42,492 nucleotides of DNA from Myxococcales bacterium (GCA_021847645.1 JAJZQG010000049.1:1-42492); one strand, 5' to 3'. Shown: positions 26,175 through 34,739, counted from the stretch's first letter. Made by a program: numbers and translations. The notes: a model not told the origin generated them from the sequence alone.

Positions 26175-28210
26175 GGCGCCACCTCCGATCGCACCCACGC
26201 GAGCGCGCGAGCAATGGCCGTGTCGCGCCCCGCAACCAGGTCGGACTGGAGCGGCATCACCGTCTCGTCCGGCGCCACACCGTGACCACACAGAGAGTGA
26301 CCATCCGCGCCGATGGTATCGCCGATGGCCACCTGGTAGTTGATGCCGCTCGCGTAGGTCAGGCCCAGGAAGGTGCTGTACGCCCCGTTGGTGGGGTTGG
26401 GACCGAAGATGCGGACCTTCGGTGCGCCCTTCATCGCGTACGAGAAGATGTCGCTGAACGAGACATCCTGAGCAACGAGCAGCGCCACCGGCACGTCGAG
26501 CCGCGCGTTGCTCGAGCCTCCATACCAGGCAGCGCCCGTGGCCTTGTACTTGTCGACCAGGTCCAGCCCCGCCGCGAGCGTCTCGGGCCCCTCTTCGTCG
26601 GCGGCCTGGCGGAACAGCTCCACACCGAAGAACGTCGGCGCCCGCACGAACTGCACGATGGGCTCGGCCGACGCCGTGGTGCCCGGCGCGCCCGCGCCGC
26701 CGTTGCCCGTGCGGTGGTCCAGGATCACCCCTCGGCCGTCCTGACGCCAGGCTTGCACGGCTTGCGAGATCTGCGTCGCACCCTGGGTCTGCACGATGAG
26801 GTCGTCCCAGACCAAGCCGTAGATCTTCTCGGAGGACGCGGTGCCGAGCACCGGGCCGGCGATCGCGTTCATGTCGAAGGTGTGGTCCGCGGGCTGGCCC
26901 GCGACCAACGCACCCGGACGATGATCGCACGAGACGACAGACGGACTGGAGCCGGCCGGCTGCTCCGCGATCGAGGCGACATCGATGTCCTCGAGCGGGC
27001 CGCAGGCCGAGGCCGCGCAGGGCAGCACCGAGATCGTCCGTGCGTAACGCGGAATGGCGCTTCGCATCTCCGCCACAATCAGCGACAGCGAGGCCGGATC
27101 GTCGGCGTCCACCACGGCGAAGACCCGCCCGATGAGGCTCTTCATCCACGCAATGGGAGGGCGCCCGTCGATCGCGACGAGCCGGTCTCCGGCGTGCAGT
27201 CCCCAGTTGAGCGTGTCGCCCGCATGCGAGACCAGGATATCCGGCCAGGCAGGGTCAGCCGGCTGCGCTGCATGGGACAGGTCCGCATCGCCCAGAACGA
27301 AGCATGCGTTGAGTGGCCGCCGATTCTCGAAGAAGTAGTCGGCCAGGGAGAAGACGCTCGTGTGGCTGTCCTGCAGGCGACGGACCGCGGTGGCGAAGGA
27401 TCTCCAGAACTGCCAGCGAGAAGTGGCCGACTTCATCCCTTGGGTTTCGGCGAGGGCAGCGGGCAAGCGCAGCTTGCGATTGTCATAGGGACCGAAGAAC
27501 ATCCGAAGGCGGGCCGCCAGGTAGTCGGCCAGCTGCACGCGCGCCGCTCCGTCGGGCATGGGAGGCACCCAGCCCGAGGTGTTCCTGCACCAGCCTCCGA
27601 CACATAGGTGGTCTGCGTCGCACGACGGGTCCAGCAGCCCTTCGCACGCGCGTGCCGGCTCCCAACCCGTTTCCTCCGCAGCAACGACCTCGATCGAATC
27701 GACGGTCACGCTGGCGCCGATGAAGAACATGAACGCCGTCGTGGTCTCCGAGCCATCGCTCATGAACGGTGCGGACGCGAACTCGACCCAGCCGTCGCTC
27801 GTCATTCGCCCGGTGGGAAACATCTGCGAGAACTCTCCGGGGCCCTCGCCGACAGCGTCGATCGCTACGCCCGCAATGCAGTCACCGCGGCACCACGCAC
27901 TGGCCTTGAAGGCGCCGGGCTCGTGCGGCAACGCCAATGTCACATCGACGTCCCGATCGGCGGCTTGCGCTTGCAGCACCTTGGCGCCATCGAGGGCATG
28001 GGCGTCGTCGACGGCATTCGAGGGGGACAAGCCCGAGTCGGGCGCAGGCACGAAATCCTCGAAGCTTTCGACGAAGACGGCAACCGGGTCGGCAAGCCAG
28101 GTGCCGTCCGCCGCGAACGCGTCTGCGCTGGCCGACGACGCGACGCAAGTGAGCAGGGCAGCGGACGCAGCGCCAGCGAGGCCTGCGGGCGGGAGCGCGT
28201 GACGGAGCAT
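26171..28210 (-). CDS. Exported S41-like protease, first copy
   Basis: A 679-residue exported protein and the first gene of the operon. Signal peptide to about residue 30 (A-S-S-A-S-A). Jelly-roll-like N-terminal region (V-E-S-F-E-D-F near 49, T-S-D-G-W-V-E-F), Cys motif (C-D-A-D-H-L-C-V-G-G-W-C), then S41 features: L-Q-D-S-H-T-S, G-D-R-L-V-A-I-D-G, G-V-I-L-D-H-R-T-G-N-G-G and D-V-S-F-S-D-I-F-S-Y-A-M-K-G. The L-x-D-x-H-T motif is typical of tricorn-like S41B peptidases. The nucleophile would be the second Ser of S-F-S-D. It shares the same domain order as 23254-25329. The catalytic serine context (S-x-S-D rather than S-A-S-E) is shared by both copies. Confidence 0.75.
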   Translation of the reverse strand: MLRHALPPAGLAGAASAALLTCVASSASADAFAADGTWLADPVAVFVESFEDFVPAPDSGLSPSNAVDDAHALDGAKVLQAQAADRDVDVTLALPHEPGAFKASAWCRGDCIAGVAIDAVGEGPGEFSQMFPTGRMTSDGWVEFASAPFMSDGSETTTAFMFFIGASVTVDSIEVVAAEETGWEPARACEGLLDPSCDADHLCVGGWCRNTSGWVPPMPDGAARVQLADYLAARLRMFFGPYDNRKLRLPAALAETQGMKSATSRWQFWRSFATAVRRLQDSHTSVFSLADYFFENRRPLNACFVLGDADLSHAAQPADPAWPDILVSHAGDTLNWGLHAGDRLVAIDGRPPIAWMKSLIGRVFAVVDADDPASLSLIVAEMRSAIPRYARTISVLPCAASACGPLEDIDVASIAEQPAGSSPSVVSCDHRPGALVAGQPADHTFDMNAIAGPVLGTASSEKIYGLVWDDLIVQTQGATQISQAVQAWRQDGRGVILDHRTGNGGAGAPGTTASAEPIVQFVRAPTFFGVELFRQAADEEGPETLAAGLDLVDKYKATGAAWYGGSSNARLDVPVALLVAQDVSFSDIFSYAMKGAPKVRIFGPNPTNGAYSTFLGLTYASGINYQVAIGDTIGADGHSLCGHGVAPDETVMPLQSDLVAGRDTAIARALAWVRSEVAP

Positions 28211-28394
28211 GTCGGCGCCACGCTACCGCAAGGGGGCCTCGGGCGGATACGCGGAAGGGTGGTGCATGCCAAGCCTTGCGCAGAACCGGAGTGATGGGTC
28301 CCACGCAGGTCGGCGCAGCGGCGTGCAAGTGCGAGGAACGGCGAGGGTCGGTCCAGCGCTTGCAGGCGTCCGATGGCCGCGCGCGAACTCGGGT

Positions 28395-28406
28395 CGTGGC
28401 GCCACG
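28395..28406. promoter_or_regulatory. 12-bp perfect palindrome, possible operator
   Basis: CGTGGCGCCACG reads the same on both strands. It lies 185 bases upstream of the S41 operon start and 333 bases upstream of OmpA. A dimeric regulator could bind it, but 12-base GC palindromes also arise by chance in DNA this GC-rich. Confidence 0.2.
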
Positions 28407-28645
28407 CTCGACGCGTGGCAGTACGGACGATGTGCGGGGGACGGGGGCCGCCGGAAGCGAACCATGACACGTCGCAAGCGGCTGCGCCTTACGGGCTAGT
28501 TGCGCGCAAGTCCGCCGGCATGGGACCCTCGGTCCTAACACAGCGAACCAGAAAGGTTATTTCACAGGCACGCGGAGGGCCGCTGCGCGTCCAGGCAATT
28601 TCAGTAGCCTTGGCCGCCTCTTTCAACTAAACAGAGGCGTTCGTA

Positions 28646-28680
28646 GGCGCGCGTGGGGTTGTTTCGAGTGAACGCGCGCC
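28646..28680 (+). other. Hairpin in the presumed OmpA leader
   Basis: GGCGCGCGT (28646-28654) pairs perfectly with ACGCGCGCC (28672-28680) around a 17-base loop. No U-run follows, so it is not a typical terminator; it may stabilise the 5' end of the abundant OmpA message or mark the promoter region. Confidence 0.4.
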
Positions 28681-28738
28681 CTGTCCGCCACACAGACGGG
28701 CAGCGCGATTCGGTACCCCCATTGATGGAGAGTTTACG

Positions 28739-29668
28739 ATGAAAGCACGTCTTGGTATTTCCATAGCTCTGCTGCTTGGCGCTGGGATGCTGGGTTGCGC
28801 GAGCGAGGCGCAGCTGACGGTGGGCTCGGTTCCTCCGCCTGCTCCTCCTGCGGCTGCTCCTCTCGACAGCGACGGCGATGGGATCGCCGACGACGTCGAC
28901 AAGTGCCCGAAGGAGAAGGAAGACGGTCTTCCTCCGGATCCGAAGGACGGCTGCCCGAGCACGGACCCGGACAACGACGGCATCCCGGGCACGGTAGCCA
29001 ATCCGAACCCGGACAAGTGCCCGCTCGAGCCTGAGACCTTCAACGGATTCCAGGACGAGGACGGCTGCCCCGACACGAAGCCGACGGTGCAGTTGGTCGG
29101 CCAGGAGATCAAGATCAACGAGCAGGTCAACTTCAAGACCAACAGCGCGGAGATCGATCCGTCTTCCAACAAACTGCTCGAAGACATCGCGAACGTGATG
29201 AAGTCTCATCCGGAGCTGGACCTGATCGAGGTGTCGGGCCATGCGGACAAGCGCGGCACGGCGGCGCTCAACCAGAAGCTGACGCAGAACCGTGCGAAGG
29301 CCGTGGTCGACGCCCTGGTCAAGCTCGGTGTCGAAGCCAAGCGTCTTCGCCCGATGGGTTACGGCCCCTACTGCCCGCTCGATCCGGCGGACAACGACGC
29401 TGCCTACGAGAAGAACCGCCGCGTGCAGTTCCACGTGCTGGTGCGTGACGGCAAGCCGACCGGCGTGGAGTGGGGCGGCTGCGACGAGGCGAAGGCCAAG
29501 GGCCTGAAGCCCGCTCCGATCTTCGCGACGGGGAAGCCGGGTGCCAAGCCGGCCGAGCCCGCGAAGCCCGCAGCCAAGCCGGCCGAGGGCGCGAAGCCCG
29601 CAGCCAAGCCGGCCGCGCCCGCGAAGGCTCCGGCGGTCGTTCCGCTTCCGACGCCCAAGAAGAAGTAG
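28739..29668 (+). CDS. OmpA-family lipoprotein with thrombospondin type 3 repeats
   Basis: A 309-residue outer-membrane lipoprotein that probably links the outer membrane to peptidoglycan. Lipobox L-G-C at residues 18-20. Residues about 42-120 are calcium-binding thrombospondin type 3 repeats (D-S-D-G-D-G-I-A-D-D-V-D-K-C-P, D-P-D-N-D-G-I, F-N-G-F-Q-D-E-D-G-C-P). Residues about 130-240 are the OmpA C-terminal domain with V-N-F-K-T-N-S-A-E-I and the peptidoglycan-binding pattern G-H-A-D-K-R-G...N-x-x-L-T-Q-N-R-A. The tail is a Lys/Pro/Ala-rich repeat. The ATG at 28739 has GGAG at 28727-28730. A strong terminator follows, so it is probably monocistronic and well expressed. Confidence 0.93.
   Translation: MKARLGISIALLLGAGMLGCASEAQLTVGSVPPPAPPAAAPLDSDGDGIADDVDKCPKEKEDGLPPDPKDGCPSTDPDNDGIPGTVANPNPDKCPLEPETFNGFQDEDGCPDTKPTVQLVGQEIKINEQVNFKTNSAEIDPSSNKLLEDIANVMKSHPELDLIEVSGHADKRGTAALNQKLTQNRAKAVVDALVKLGVEAKRLRPMGYGPYCPLDPADNDAAYEKNRRVQFHVLVRDGKPTGVEWGGCDEAKAKGLKPAPIFATGKPGAKPAEPAKPAAKPAEGAKPAAKPAAPAKAPAVVPLPTPKKK
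29543..29632 (+). repeat. Three 30-bp tandem repeats in the OmpA tail
   Basis: Units begin at 29543, 29573 and 29603, each starting GCCAAGCCGGCCG. They encode a ten-residue A-K-P-A-E-[PG]-A-K-P-A unit. The first two are nearly identical; the third is diverged at its end. Such repeats change copy number by slippage, so the tail length may vary between strains. Confidence 0.8.
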
Positions 29669-29710
29669 CTGGGCTGTCTTCGCACGACGTTTTTCGACGT
29701 CGCGCATTCA

Positions 29711-29756
29711 CCGCGAAAGAGCGACCAGCGCGTGGCTCTTTCGCGGCTTGCTTTTG
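29711..29756 (+). terminator. Rho-independent terminator after OmpA
   Basis: CCGCGAAAGAGC (29711-29722) pairs perfectly over 12 bases with GCTCTTTCGCGG (29735-29746), loop 12 bases, followed by the T-rich CTTGCTTTTG. It lies 42 bases after the OmpA stop. The opposite strand lacks a T-run, so termination is expected mainly for plus-strand transcripts. Confidence 0.8.
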
Positions 29757-29787
29757 TGGCGCCCGGAGCGCCGATCGTCGTCGCTCG

Positions 29788-30861
29788 TCAGAACCGACCG
29801 TCCAACCCCAGACCAGCCCACGTGCCGGGCGGCGACGACGTGACGCGCAGCGACTTGCCGATCGAGGTTCCGGTGCGCGCCTGCTCGCTCATGGAGGCGT
29901 GGCCGCTGGCCACCAGCACCAAACCGGTCACCAGGGCGCCGACGCCCACGCCGAGCGTCGCGTTGGCGATGGTGGTGTCGCGCTTGCCGCTGTCGTAGGT
30001 GTCCTTGGCGGAGGACGGGCAACTCTGCCGGTCCGCACCGCAAGCGGCCTCCAGGTCCGAGATGGCGCTGGAGCGGCGCGCGTAGAACAGGCCGGAGACC
30101 CCGAGGGAAACCACGCCGGCACCCGCGACGATCCAACCGACCGTGGCGGTGGTGCTGCCGCCGGGCGGGGACGGGGCAGGTTCGGGCGTTTCAGGTTCGG
30201 CGGGTGGGGCTTCGTTCTGTGCGGCAGGGAGCGCAGCGGCCGGCTCGGGCGCGGCCTTCTGCTGCTCGAGCGCCACATCGACCGTCTCGTGCGCGCCTTC
30301 CTTCACGTCGATCTCGCGATGAAACGGCGCAAAGCCCGCCACCTGCGCGTCGACCACGTGCGAGCCCGGATCCACGGGCACCCCCTGGGCCGCCGCGCCC
30401 ACATCCAGGTCCTTGCCGTCCAGGGTGATTGTCGCGCCGGCGCTGTTCTCGCCGAGCGTGATGATGATGGTCGGAATGCGCGGCTCCAGCGCGTCGATCG
30501 CCCGACGACTCTCCTTTGCTACCTTGGACCCGCTCGATTCCGCCTCGGCGTCGGCCAACGCGATCCGGTACTCGCCCAGCGCCTGCTGAAGCTTGCCCAG
30601 CTTCTCGTAGCACAGCGCGATGTTGTAACGGATGTTCGGCGTGCGCTTGTAGGTCGCCGCCTGCTGCAGCTTGTCGATGGCCGAGCTGTAGTTGCCCGCG
30701 GCCTCCAGCGCCAACGCCTCGTCGAACAGCGCCCTGGCCTGCTCGCGCGTGATCGGTGCGTCCTGCGCGGCGGCCTGATGCATCGGCAAAGCGACCCATG
30801 ACGACCACGCTCCAACGGCAAAAGCCATCAACCAGGCGCTGCCTCGCTTCCTCCAGATCAT
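29788..30861 (-). CDS. TPR/PEGA-type exported membrane protein
   Basis: A 357-residue protein with a signal peptide (about residues 1-33, cleavage near A-A-A-Q-D). Residues 35-115 are TPR repeats (E-Q-A-R-A-L-F-D-E-A-L-A-L-E-A-A-G-N-Y, N-I-R-Y-N-I-A-L-C-Y-E-K-L-G). Residues 120-195 form a PEGA-like beta domain (A-T-I-T-L-D-G-K-D-L..., P-G-S-H-V-V-D-A-Q-V-A-G-F). A Pro/Glu-rich linker and two hydrophobic segments follow (G-W-I-V-A-G-A-G-V-V-S-L and G-V-G-V-G-A-L-V-T-G-L-V-L). Proteins with this layout are abundant in Myxococcota and of unknown function. The ATG at 30859-30861 is chosen because it places the signal peptide at the N-terminus; the frame is open to 30963. Confidence 0.75.
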   Translation of the reverse strand: MIWRKRGSAWLMAFAVGAWSSWVALPMHQAAAQDAPITREQARALFDEALALEAAGNYSSAIDKLQQAATYKRTPNIRYNIALCYEKLGKLQQALGEYRIALADAEAESSGSKVAKESRRAIDALEPRIPTIIITLGENSAGATITLDGKDLDVGAAAQGVPVDPGSHVVDAQVAGFAPFHREIDVKEGAHETVDVALEQQKAAPEPAAALPAAQNEAPPAEPETPEPAPSPPGGSTTATVGWIVAGAGVVSLGVSGLFYARRSSAISDLEAACGADRQSCPSSAKDTYDSGKRDTTIANATLGVGVGALVTGLVLVASGHASMSEQARTGTSIGKSLRVTSSPPGTWAGLGLDGRF

Positions 30862-30949
30862 GCGCGCAGCATAGCGCGAGCCGCCCGGCATGTCGTCCCC
30901 TGCCGTGGGCCCCACATGACGACCGTCGCCCGCCGCATCGAGCCCGGGC

Positions 30950-33517
30950 TCACTTGGTCGCACTCGCCCCTTGCCCGAATCGCGCCCGGTACAACTCCAT
31001 CGCCTTCTCGGCCACGTTCACCACGTCGCCCACGTCCCGCCCGTAGCCGTCCGCACCGATCTCCTGCGCGAACGACGGGGTGGTCACGGCGCCGCCGATC
31101 ACCACCACGTGCGGCAGCCCGCGCTTCCTGACCTCGTCGATGACGTCCTTCATCCGCATCATGGTGGTGGTCATCAAGGCCGAAAGGCCGATGATCTGCG
31201 CACCATGGCGCGCCGCCTCCTCGAGCACGGTCTCGGTGGGCACGTTGCGCCCCAGGTCGTGCACCTCGTAGCCGAAGTTGCGCAGCATCAGCCCCACGAT
31301 GTTCTTGCCGATGTCGTGGATATCGCCCTTGACCGTCGCCAGCACGATCGTGCCCTTCTTCTCCACCGAGCCCGACGCTTCGAGCAGCGGCATCAGGATC
31401 GCCACGCCTGCCTTCATGGCGTCGGCGCTCGCGATCAGGTGGGGAATGAACTTCTTGCCGGCGCCGAACAGGTCTCCCAGCTCCCGGATCGCCGGCGTGA
31501 GCACGTTCATGAACAGATCGATCGGCTCGAGGCCCTCGTCGAGGGCGTGGCGCGTGAGCCGCTGCACCGCGTCCCGATCCCCTTCGACCACCGCCGCGTG
31601 CAGCAGATCGCGCGTCGTTCGCGGTGTTGGCGCCCGCGGGCCCTGGTCGTTGCCCGCCTCGCCGACCGTCTCGAGCAGCTTGCCTTCCTTGGCGGCCTGC
31701 AGCAGCGCCTTGTCCCGCTTGCGACGCTCGTCGAGCTCGACCGCGAGGTCGATGTAACGACGGCACCCCGGATCGCGGCCGGCGAACAGGCTCGCCGCGT
31801 GGGCCACTTCCCACAGGTTGTCGTCGGTGGCGTTGCAGATCGCTGCATCCAGTCCGTTGCCGATCGCTTGGGCGAGGAAGGTGTTGTGAACGGCCTGGCG
31901 TCCGGGCAGGCCGAACGAGACGTTGGACAAGCCGATGATGGTCGAGCAGCCGAGGTCACGGACCACGGCGCGGATGGTGTCGAGGGTCTGCGCTGCCGCG
32001 ACCGGTGCGGCGCTGACCGTCAGCGAGAGGCAATCGAAGACCACCCAGTCCCGCGGGATTCCGTGCTTCTCGCAGGCTCGCAGGATCTTTTCGGCGTTGC
32101 GAAGGCGGTCGGCGGCCTTTTCGGGCACCTCGGCCTCGGCCAGCATGCCGATGACCGCGCTGCCGAACCGCTTGATCAACGGAAGCAGCTTGTCAGCTTT
32201 CTCCGGGTCCGGGTCCACGGAGTTGACCAGCGCCCGGCCGGGATAGGCACGCATGCCGGCCTCGAGAGCCTCGACGTAGGACGAGTCGAGCACCAACGGC
32301 AGGTCGACCGCGTTCTGGATCGCGATCACCGCCTTGCGCATCATGTCCGCCTCGTCGACCAGCGGCACGCCCACGTTGACGTCGAGCGCGGAAGCGTGGC
32401 CCTCGGCCTGCTTGCGCGCGTCGGCCACGATCAGGTCGGTTCGTCCCTCGCGGATGGACTCGGAGACCTTCTTGCGGCCGGTGGGGTTGATGCGCTCACC
32501 GACCACGGCGAAGGGCGCGCCCGGGCCGATGCACAGCACGCGCGATCGGCTCGCGAGCCATACGCCGGGTTCGCGCTGGGTGCGAGGGGGCACCACGCCC
32601 TTGATCTCCCGCGCGATGCGGCGGATGTACTCGGGCACGCTTCCGCAGCATCCGCCGACGATGGCCGCGCCTCTTTCGACGAAGGGACGGGCAAAGGGCG
32701 CCATCTCGTCGGGGCCCTGGGGGAACACGGAGCGGCCGTTGCGCAGGACGGGCAAGCCGGCGTTGGGCTGCACGCACAGGGGCAGGCTGGTGGCGCGGCC
32801 CAGGCGCCCCACCACTTCGAGCATGTCCTCGGGGCCGACCGAGCAGTTGACGCCGATGACGTCGGCGCCGCAGGCCTCGAGCACCACGGCGGCGGACTCG
32901 GGCGTAGCTCCCGTGTCGGTCACGCCCCGCTGGTTGTAGGTCATGTGGGCGATGACGGGCAGATCGGGAGCGACCTCGCGCACGGCGATCAGCGCGGCCT
33001 TGGCCTCGGACAGGTCGAACATGGTCTCGATCGCGAACAGGTCGACCCCGGCATCGAGCAGGGCGCGGGCCTGCTCGCGGAACAGGGCCACGGCCTGTTC
33101 GAAGGGCAGATCGCCGAAGGGCTCGACCGTGGTGCCGCTCGGGCCGATGTCTCCGGCCACCAGCACGGCTCGGCCTGCGGCCGCGCGACGTGCGATGGAC
33201 ACGGCGGCCTCGTTGATCTCCCGCAACTGCGCCGCAGCACCATATTCGCCCAGACGCAGCGAGGTGGCACCGAACGTGTTGGTCAACACGATGTCCGAGC
33301 CCGCGTCGATGTACTCGCGGTGTACCGACTCGATGGCTTGCGGGTTCTCGAGGTTCCACAGATCCGGCGCGTAGCCGTCGGGCAGCTTGCGCGATTGCAG
33401 CAGCGCCCCCATCGACCCGTCGAGGATCATCACACCTCGGCGCAGCCGCTCCACGAAGTCGGTTCGTCGATTCACGAGGCGCTCGTGTAGAGCACGACCG
33501 GCGCGGTCGCAATGCAC
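30950..33517 (-). CDS. metH: Cobalamin-dependent methionine synthase lacking the activation domain
   Basis: MetH transfers a methyl group from methyltetrahydrofolate via cobalamin to homocysteine. In 855 residues the domains are homocysteine-binding barrel (about 20-310; zinc ligands Cys225, Cys290 and Cys291 in N-C-S and G-G-C-C-G-S), pterin-binding barrel (about 335-600; G-E-R-I-N-P-T-G), four-helix cap (about 635-720), and B12 Rossmann domain (about 720-850; D-I-H-D-I-G-K-N with the axial His at 734). The C-terminal AdoMet activation domain of E. coli MetH (about 1227 residues) is absent, so reactivation of oxidised cobalamin needs a separate partner. Start taken as GTG at 33515-33517 with AAGGGA upstream; GTG at 33475 would remove 14 residues. 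No riboswitch fits in the 84-base gap. Confidence 0.93.
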   Translation of the reverse strand: MHCDRAGRALHERLVNRRTDFVERLRRGVMILDGSMGALLQSRKLPDGYAPDLWNLENPQAIESVHREYIDAGSDIVLTNTFGATSLRLGEYGAAAQLREINEAAVSIARRAAAGRAVLVAGDIGPSGTTVEPFGDLPFEQAVALFREQARALLDAGVDLFAIETMFDLSEAKAALIAVREVAPDLPVIAHMTYNQRGVTDTGATPESAAVVLEACGADVIGVNCSVGPEDMLEVVGRLGRATSLPLCVQPNAGLPVLRNGRSVFPQGPDEMAPFARPFVERGAAIVGGCCGSVPEYIRRIAREIKGVVPPRTQREPGVWLASRSRVLCIGPGAPFAVVGERINPTGRKKVSESIREGRTDLIVADARKQAEGHASALDVNVGVPLVDEADMMRKAVIAIQNAVDLPLVLDSSYVEALEAGMRAYPGRALVNSVDPDPEKADKLLPLIKRFGSAVIGMLAEAEVPEKAADRLRNAEKILRACEKHGIPRDWVVFDCLSLTVSAAPVAAAQTLDTIRAVVRDLGCSTIIGLSNVSFGLPGRQAVHNTFLAQAIGNGLDAAICNATDDNLWEVAHAASLFAGRDPGCRRYIDLAVELDERRKRDKALLQAAKEGKLLETVGEAGNDQGPRAPTPRTTRDLLHAAVVEGDRDAVQRLTRHALDEGLEPIDLFMNVLTPAIRELGDLFGAGKKFIPHLIASADAMKAGVAILMPLLEASGSVEKKGTIVLATVKGDIHDIGKNIVGLMLRNFGYEVHDLGRNVPTETVLEEAARHGAQIIGLSALMTTTMMRMKDVIDEVRKRGLPHVVVIGGAVTTPSFAQEIGADGYGRDVGDVVNVAEKAMELYRARFGQGASATK

Positions 33518-33584
33518 GCTGGTCCCTTCGGCGTCGAATTGTCCAGCCCCGCGGCAAGCGCTGGAGCAGCCAGTCGCCCAACGC

Positions 33585-33590
33585 TATGAT
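33585..33590 (+). promoter_or_regulatory. Candidate -10 element TATGAT
   Basis: TATGAT (5 of 6 consensus positions) lies 11 bases before the ATG at 33602, predicting a leader of only a few bases. No ribosome-binding site or clear -35 was seen. Confidence 0.35.
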
Positions 33591-33601
33591 CTATTCATCG
33601 C

Positions 33602-34654
33602 ATGTCCATTCCCCCGAAATCGCTGTCCCATGGCGATGGGATGCCGCCGCTCTCGAGCGTCGATCACCGGCTGGAAGCGGCTGCGTTCGGCGTGATGGAC
33701 GGAGCCCTGGCGATCGTGCCCGGGGAGCACGTGGTGGTGGTGACGGACGCGTCGACCGCGGAGTTCGGCGAGGCGCTGGTTGCGGCGGTATCGGGTTTTC
33801 GTGCGACGGCCGAGGCGTTCGTGCTCGAGGACTTGGGGCCCCGGCCCCACGGAACGCTGCACCCGCTGATCCGTCGCGCGCTGCCGCGGGCCCATGCGAG
33901 CGTGATGCACACCTCGTTTCACCGGGGCGAGTACCCAATGCGCGCCGAGTTGGTGGACGTGGCGCTGTCCAACCGGCTGAGGCACGCGCACATGGTCGGC
34001 GTGACCCGGCGATCGATCGTGGCGGGCCTGGCCGCGAGCCCACTGCGCATCGCGGAGGTGTCGCGGGCCTTGCGGCTTCGCATCCTTCCGAACTGCCGCA
34101 TCCACGTCCGCAGCTACGCCGGCACCGATCTGATGGTGCACTGCGAGCCCTGGTGCAGGTGGTACGAGACCAGCGGCGTCATCCAGCCCGGAACCAAGGC
34201 GAATCTGCCCGCGGGGGAGCTGGTCACCAGCCCGTCATCGGTCAACGGCGTGTACGTGGCCGACGGCTGGGTGGGGGACGGAGGAGGGCTGGTGCATGCG
34301 GAGCTGGCGGCGGGACCCTTGAAGATCACGTTCGCAAGAGGCGCAGTCGTCGGCATCGAAGGCGAGGATGAAGCGATGGTGCGCCAGGTTCAGCAGCTCA
34401 TCGCCCGCACGCCGAATCTGGACCGGGCGGGGCTGATCAGCTTCGGGACCAACGTAGGCATGACCGGCCTGGTCGACGACATCTTCACCAACCAGAAGCT
34501 GCCGTCGTTTCACATCTCGCTTGGGTTGTCGTTTCCCGAGAAGACGGGCGCGTCGTGGACAGCGCGGGACTGGATCGCATTCACCGCGCGCAACAGCGAC
34601 GTGGACATCGACGGGGCCGCGGTCATGCGGGCGGGTCGCTACCTGATTCCGTAG
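33602..34654 (+). CDS. M29-like (aminopeptidase T) homologue with altered metal site
   Basis: A 350-residue cytosolic protein related to the M29 aminopeptidases (AmpS/AmpT). Shared landmarks include the N-L-P-A-G-E-L-V-T-S-P strand (family N-L-P-G-G-E-V-F-x-A-P), I-S-F-G-T-N for E-x-G-I-G-T-N, F-H-I-S-L-G for V-H-I-A-L-G, and a D-V-D-I-D-G ending for Y-V-D-G. The Glu before G-T-N and the late H-x-D ligand pair are not evident (T-A-R-D-W-I), so metal binding and peptidase activity are doubtful. Alignment was by eye. It is divergent from metH, separated by 84 bases, and no ribosome-binding site precedes the ATG. Confidence 0.65.
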   Translation: MSIPPKSLSHGDGMPPLSSVDHRLEAAAFGVMDGALAIVPGEHVVVVTDASTAEFGEALVAAVSGFRATAEAFVLEDLGPRPHGTLHPLIRRALPRAHASVMHTSFHRGEYPMRAELVDVALSNRLRHAHMVGVTRRSIVAGLAASPLRIAEVSRALRLRILPNCRIHVRSYAGTDLMVHCEPWCRWYETSGVIQPGTKANLPAGELVTSPSSVNGVYVADGWVGDGGGLVHAELAAGPLKITFARGAVVGIEGEDEAMVRQVQQLIARTPNLDRAGLISFGTNVGMTGLVDDIFTNQKLPSFHISLGLSFPEKTGASWTARDWIAFTARNSDVDIDGAAVMRAGRYLIP

Positions 34655-34709
34655 GCTAACCGCTTGTGCGGGACACGACGCAAACGCACGGGGCCGCGGG
34701 CTCGCCCTG

Positions 34710-34718
34710 TGCTACAGT
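34710..34718 (+). promoter_or_regulatory. Candidate extended -10 (TGc-TACAGT)
   Basis: TG, one base, TACAGT sits 21 bases before the ATG at 34740. It resembles the extended -10 at 13588-13596 and could drive the 34740-39359 gene group. No -35 is evident. Confidence 0.4.
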
Positions 34719-34739
34719 CTTCGCCCCTGCGATCCAGCC

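Larger units (their letters stand above)
28211..28738. other. Divergent intergenic region
   Basis: No gene is supported here. It should contain the promoters of the minus-strand S41 operon and of the plus-strand OmpA gene. Visible structures are a perfect 12-base palindrome CGTGGCGCCACG at 28395-28406 (possible operator), a short GGACC/GGTCC hairpin at 28523-28535, and a longer hairpin at 28646-28680 in the presumed OmpA leader. No consensus -35/-10 pair could be assigned. Confidence 0.5.

Noticed and set aside
28209..28738. Small genes in the divergent intergenic region
   Set aside because: Short frames on both strands lack ribosome-binding sites, signal peptides or codon periodicity.
30971..33490. 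839-codon open frame on the plus strand opposite metH
   Set aside because: Antisense shadow; the minus strand encodes an unmistakable MetH.
33518..33601. Cobalamin or SAM riboswitch for metH
   Set aside because: The 84-base divergent gap is too short for a cobalamin riboswitch and shows no matching conserved boxes.
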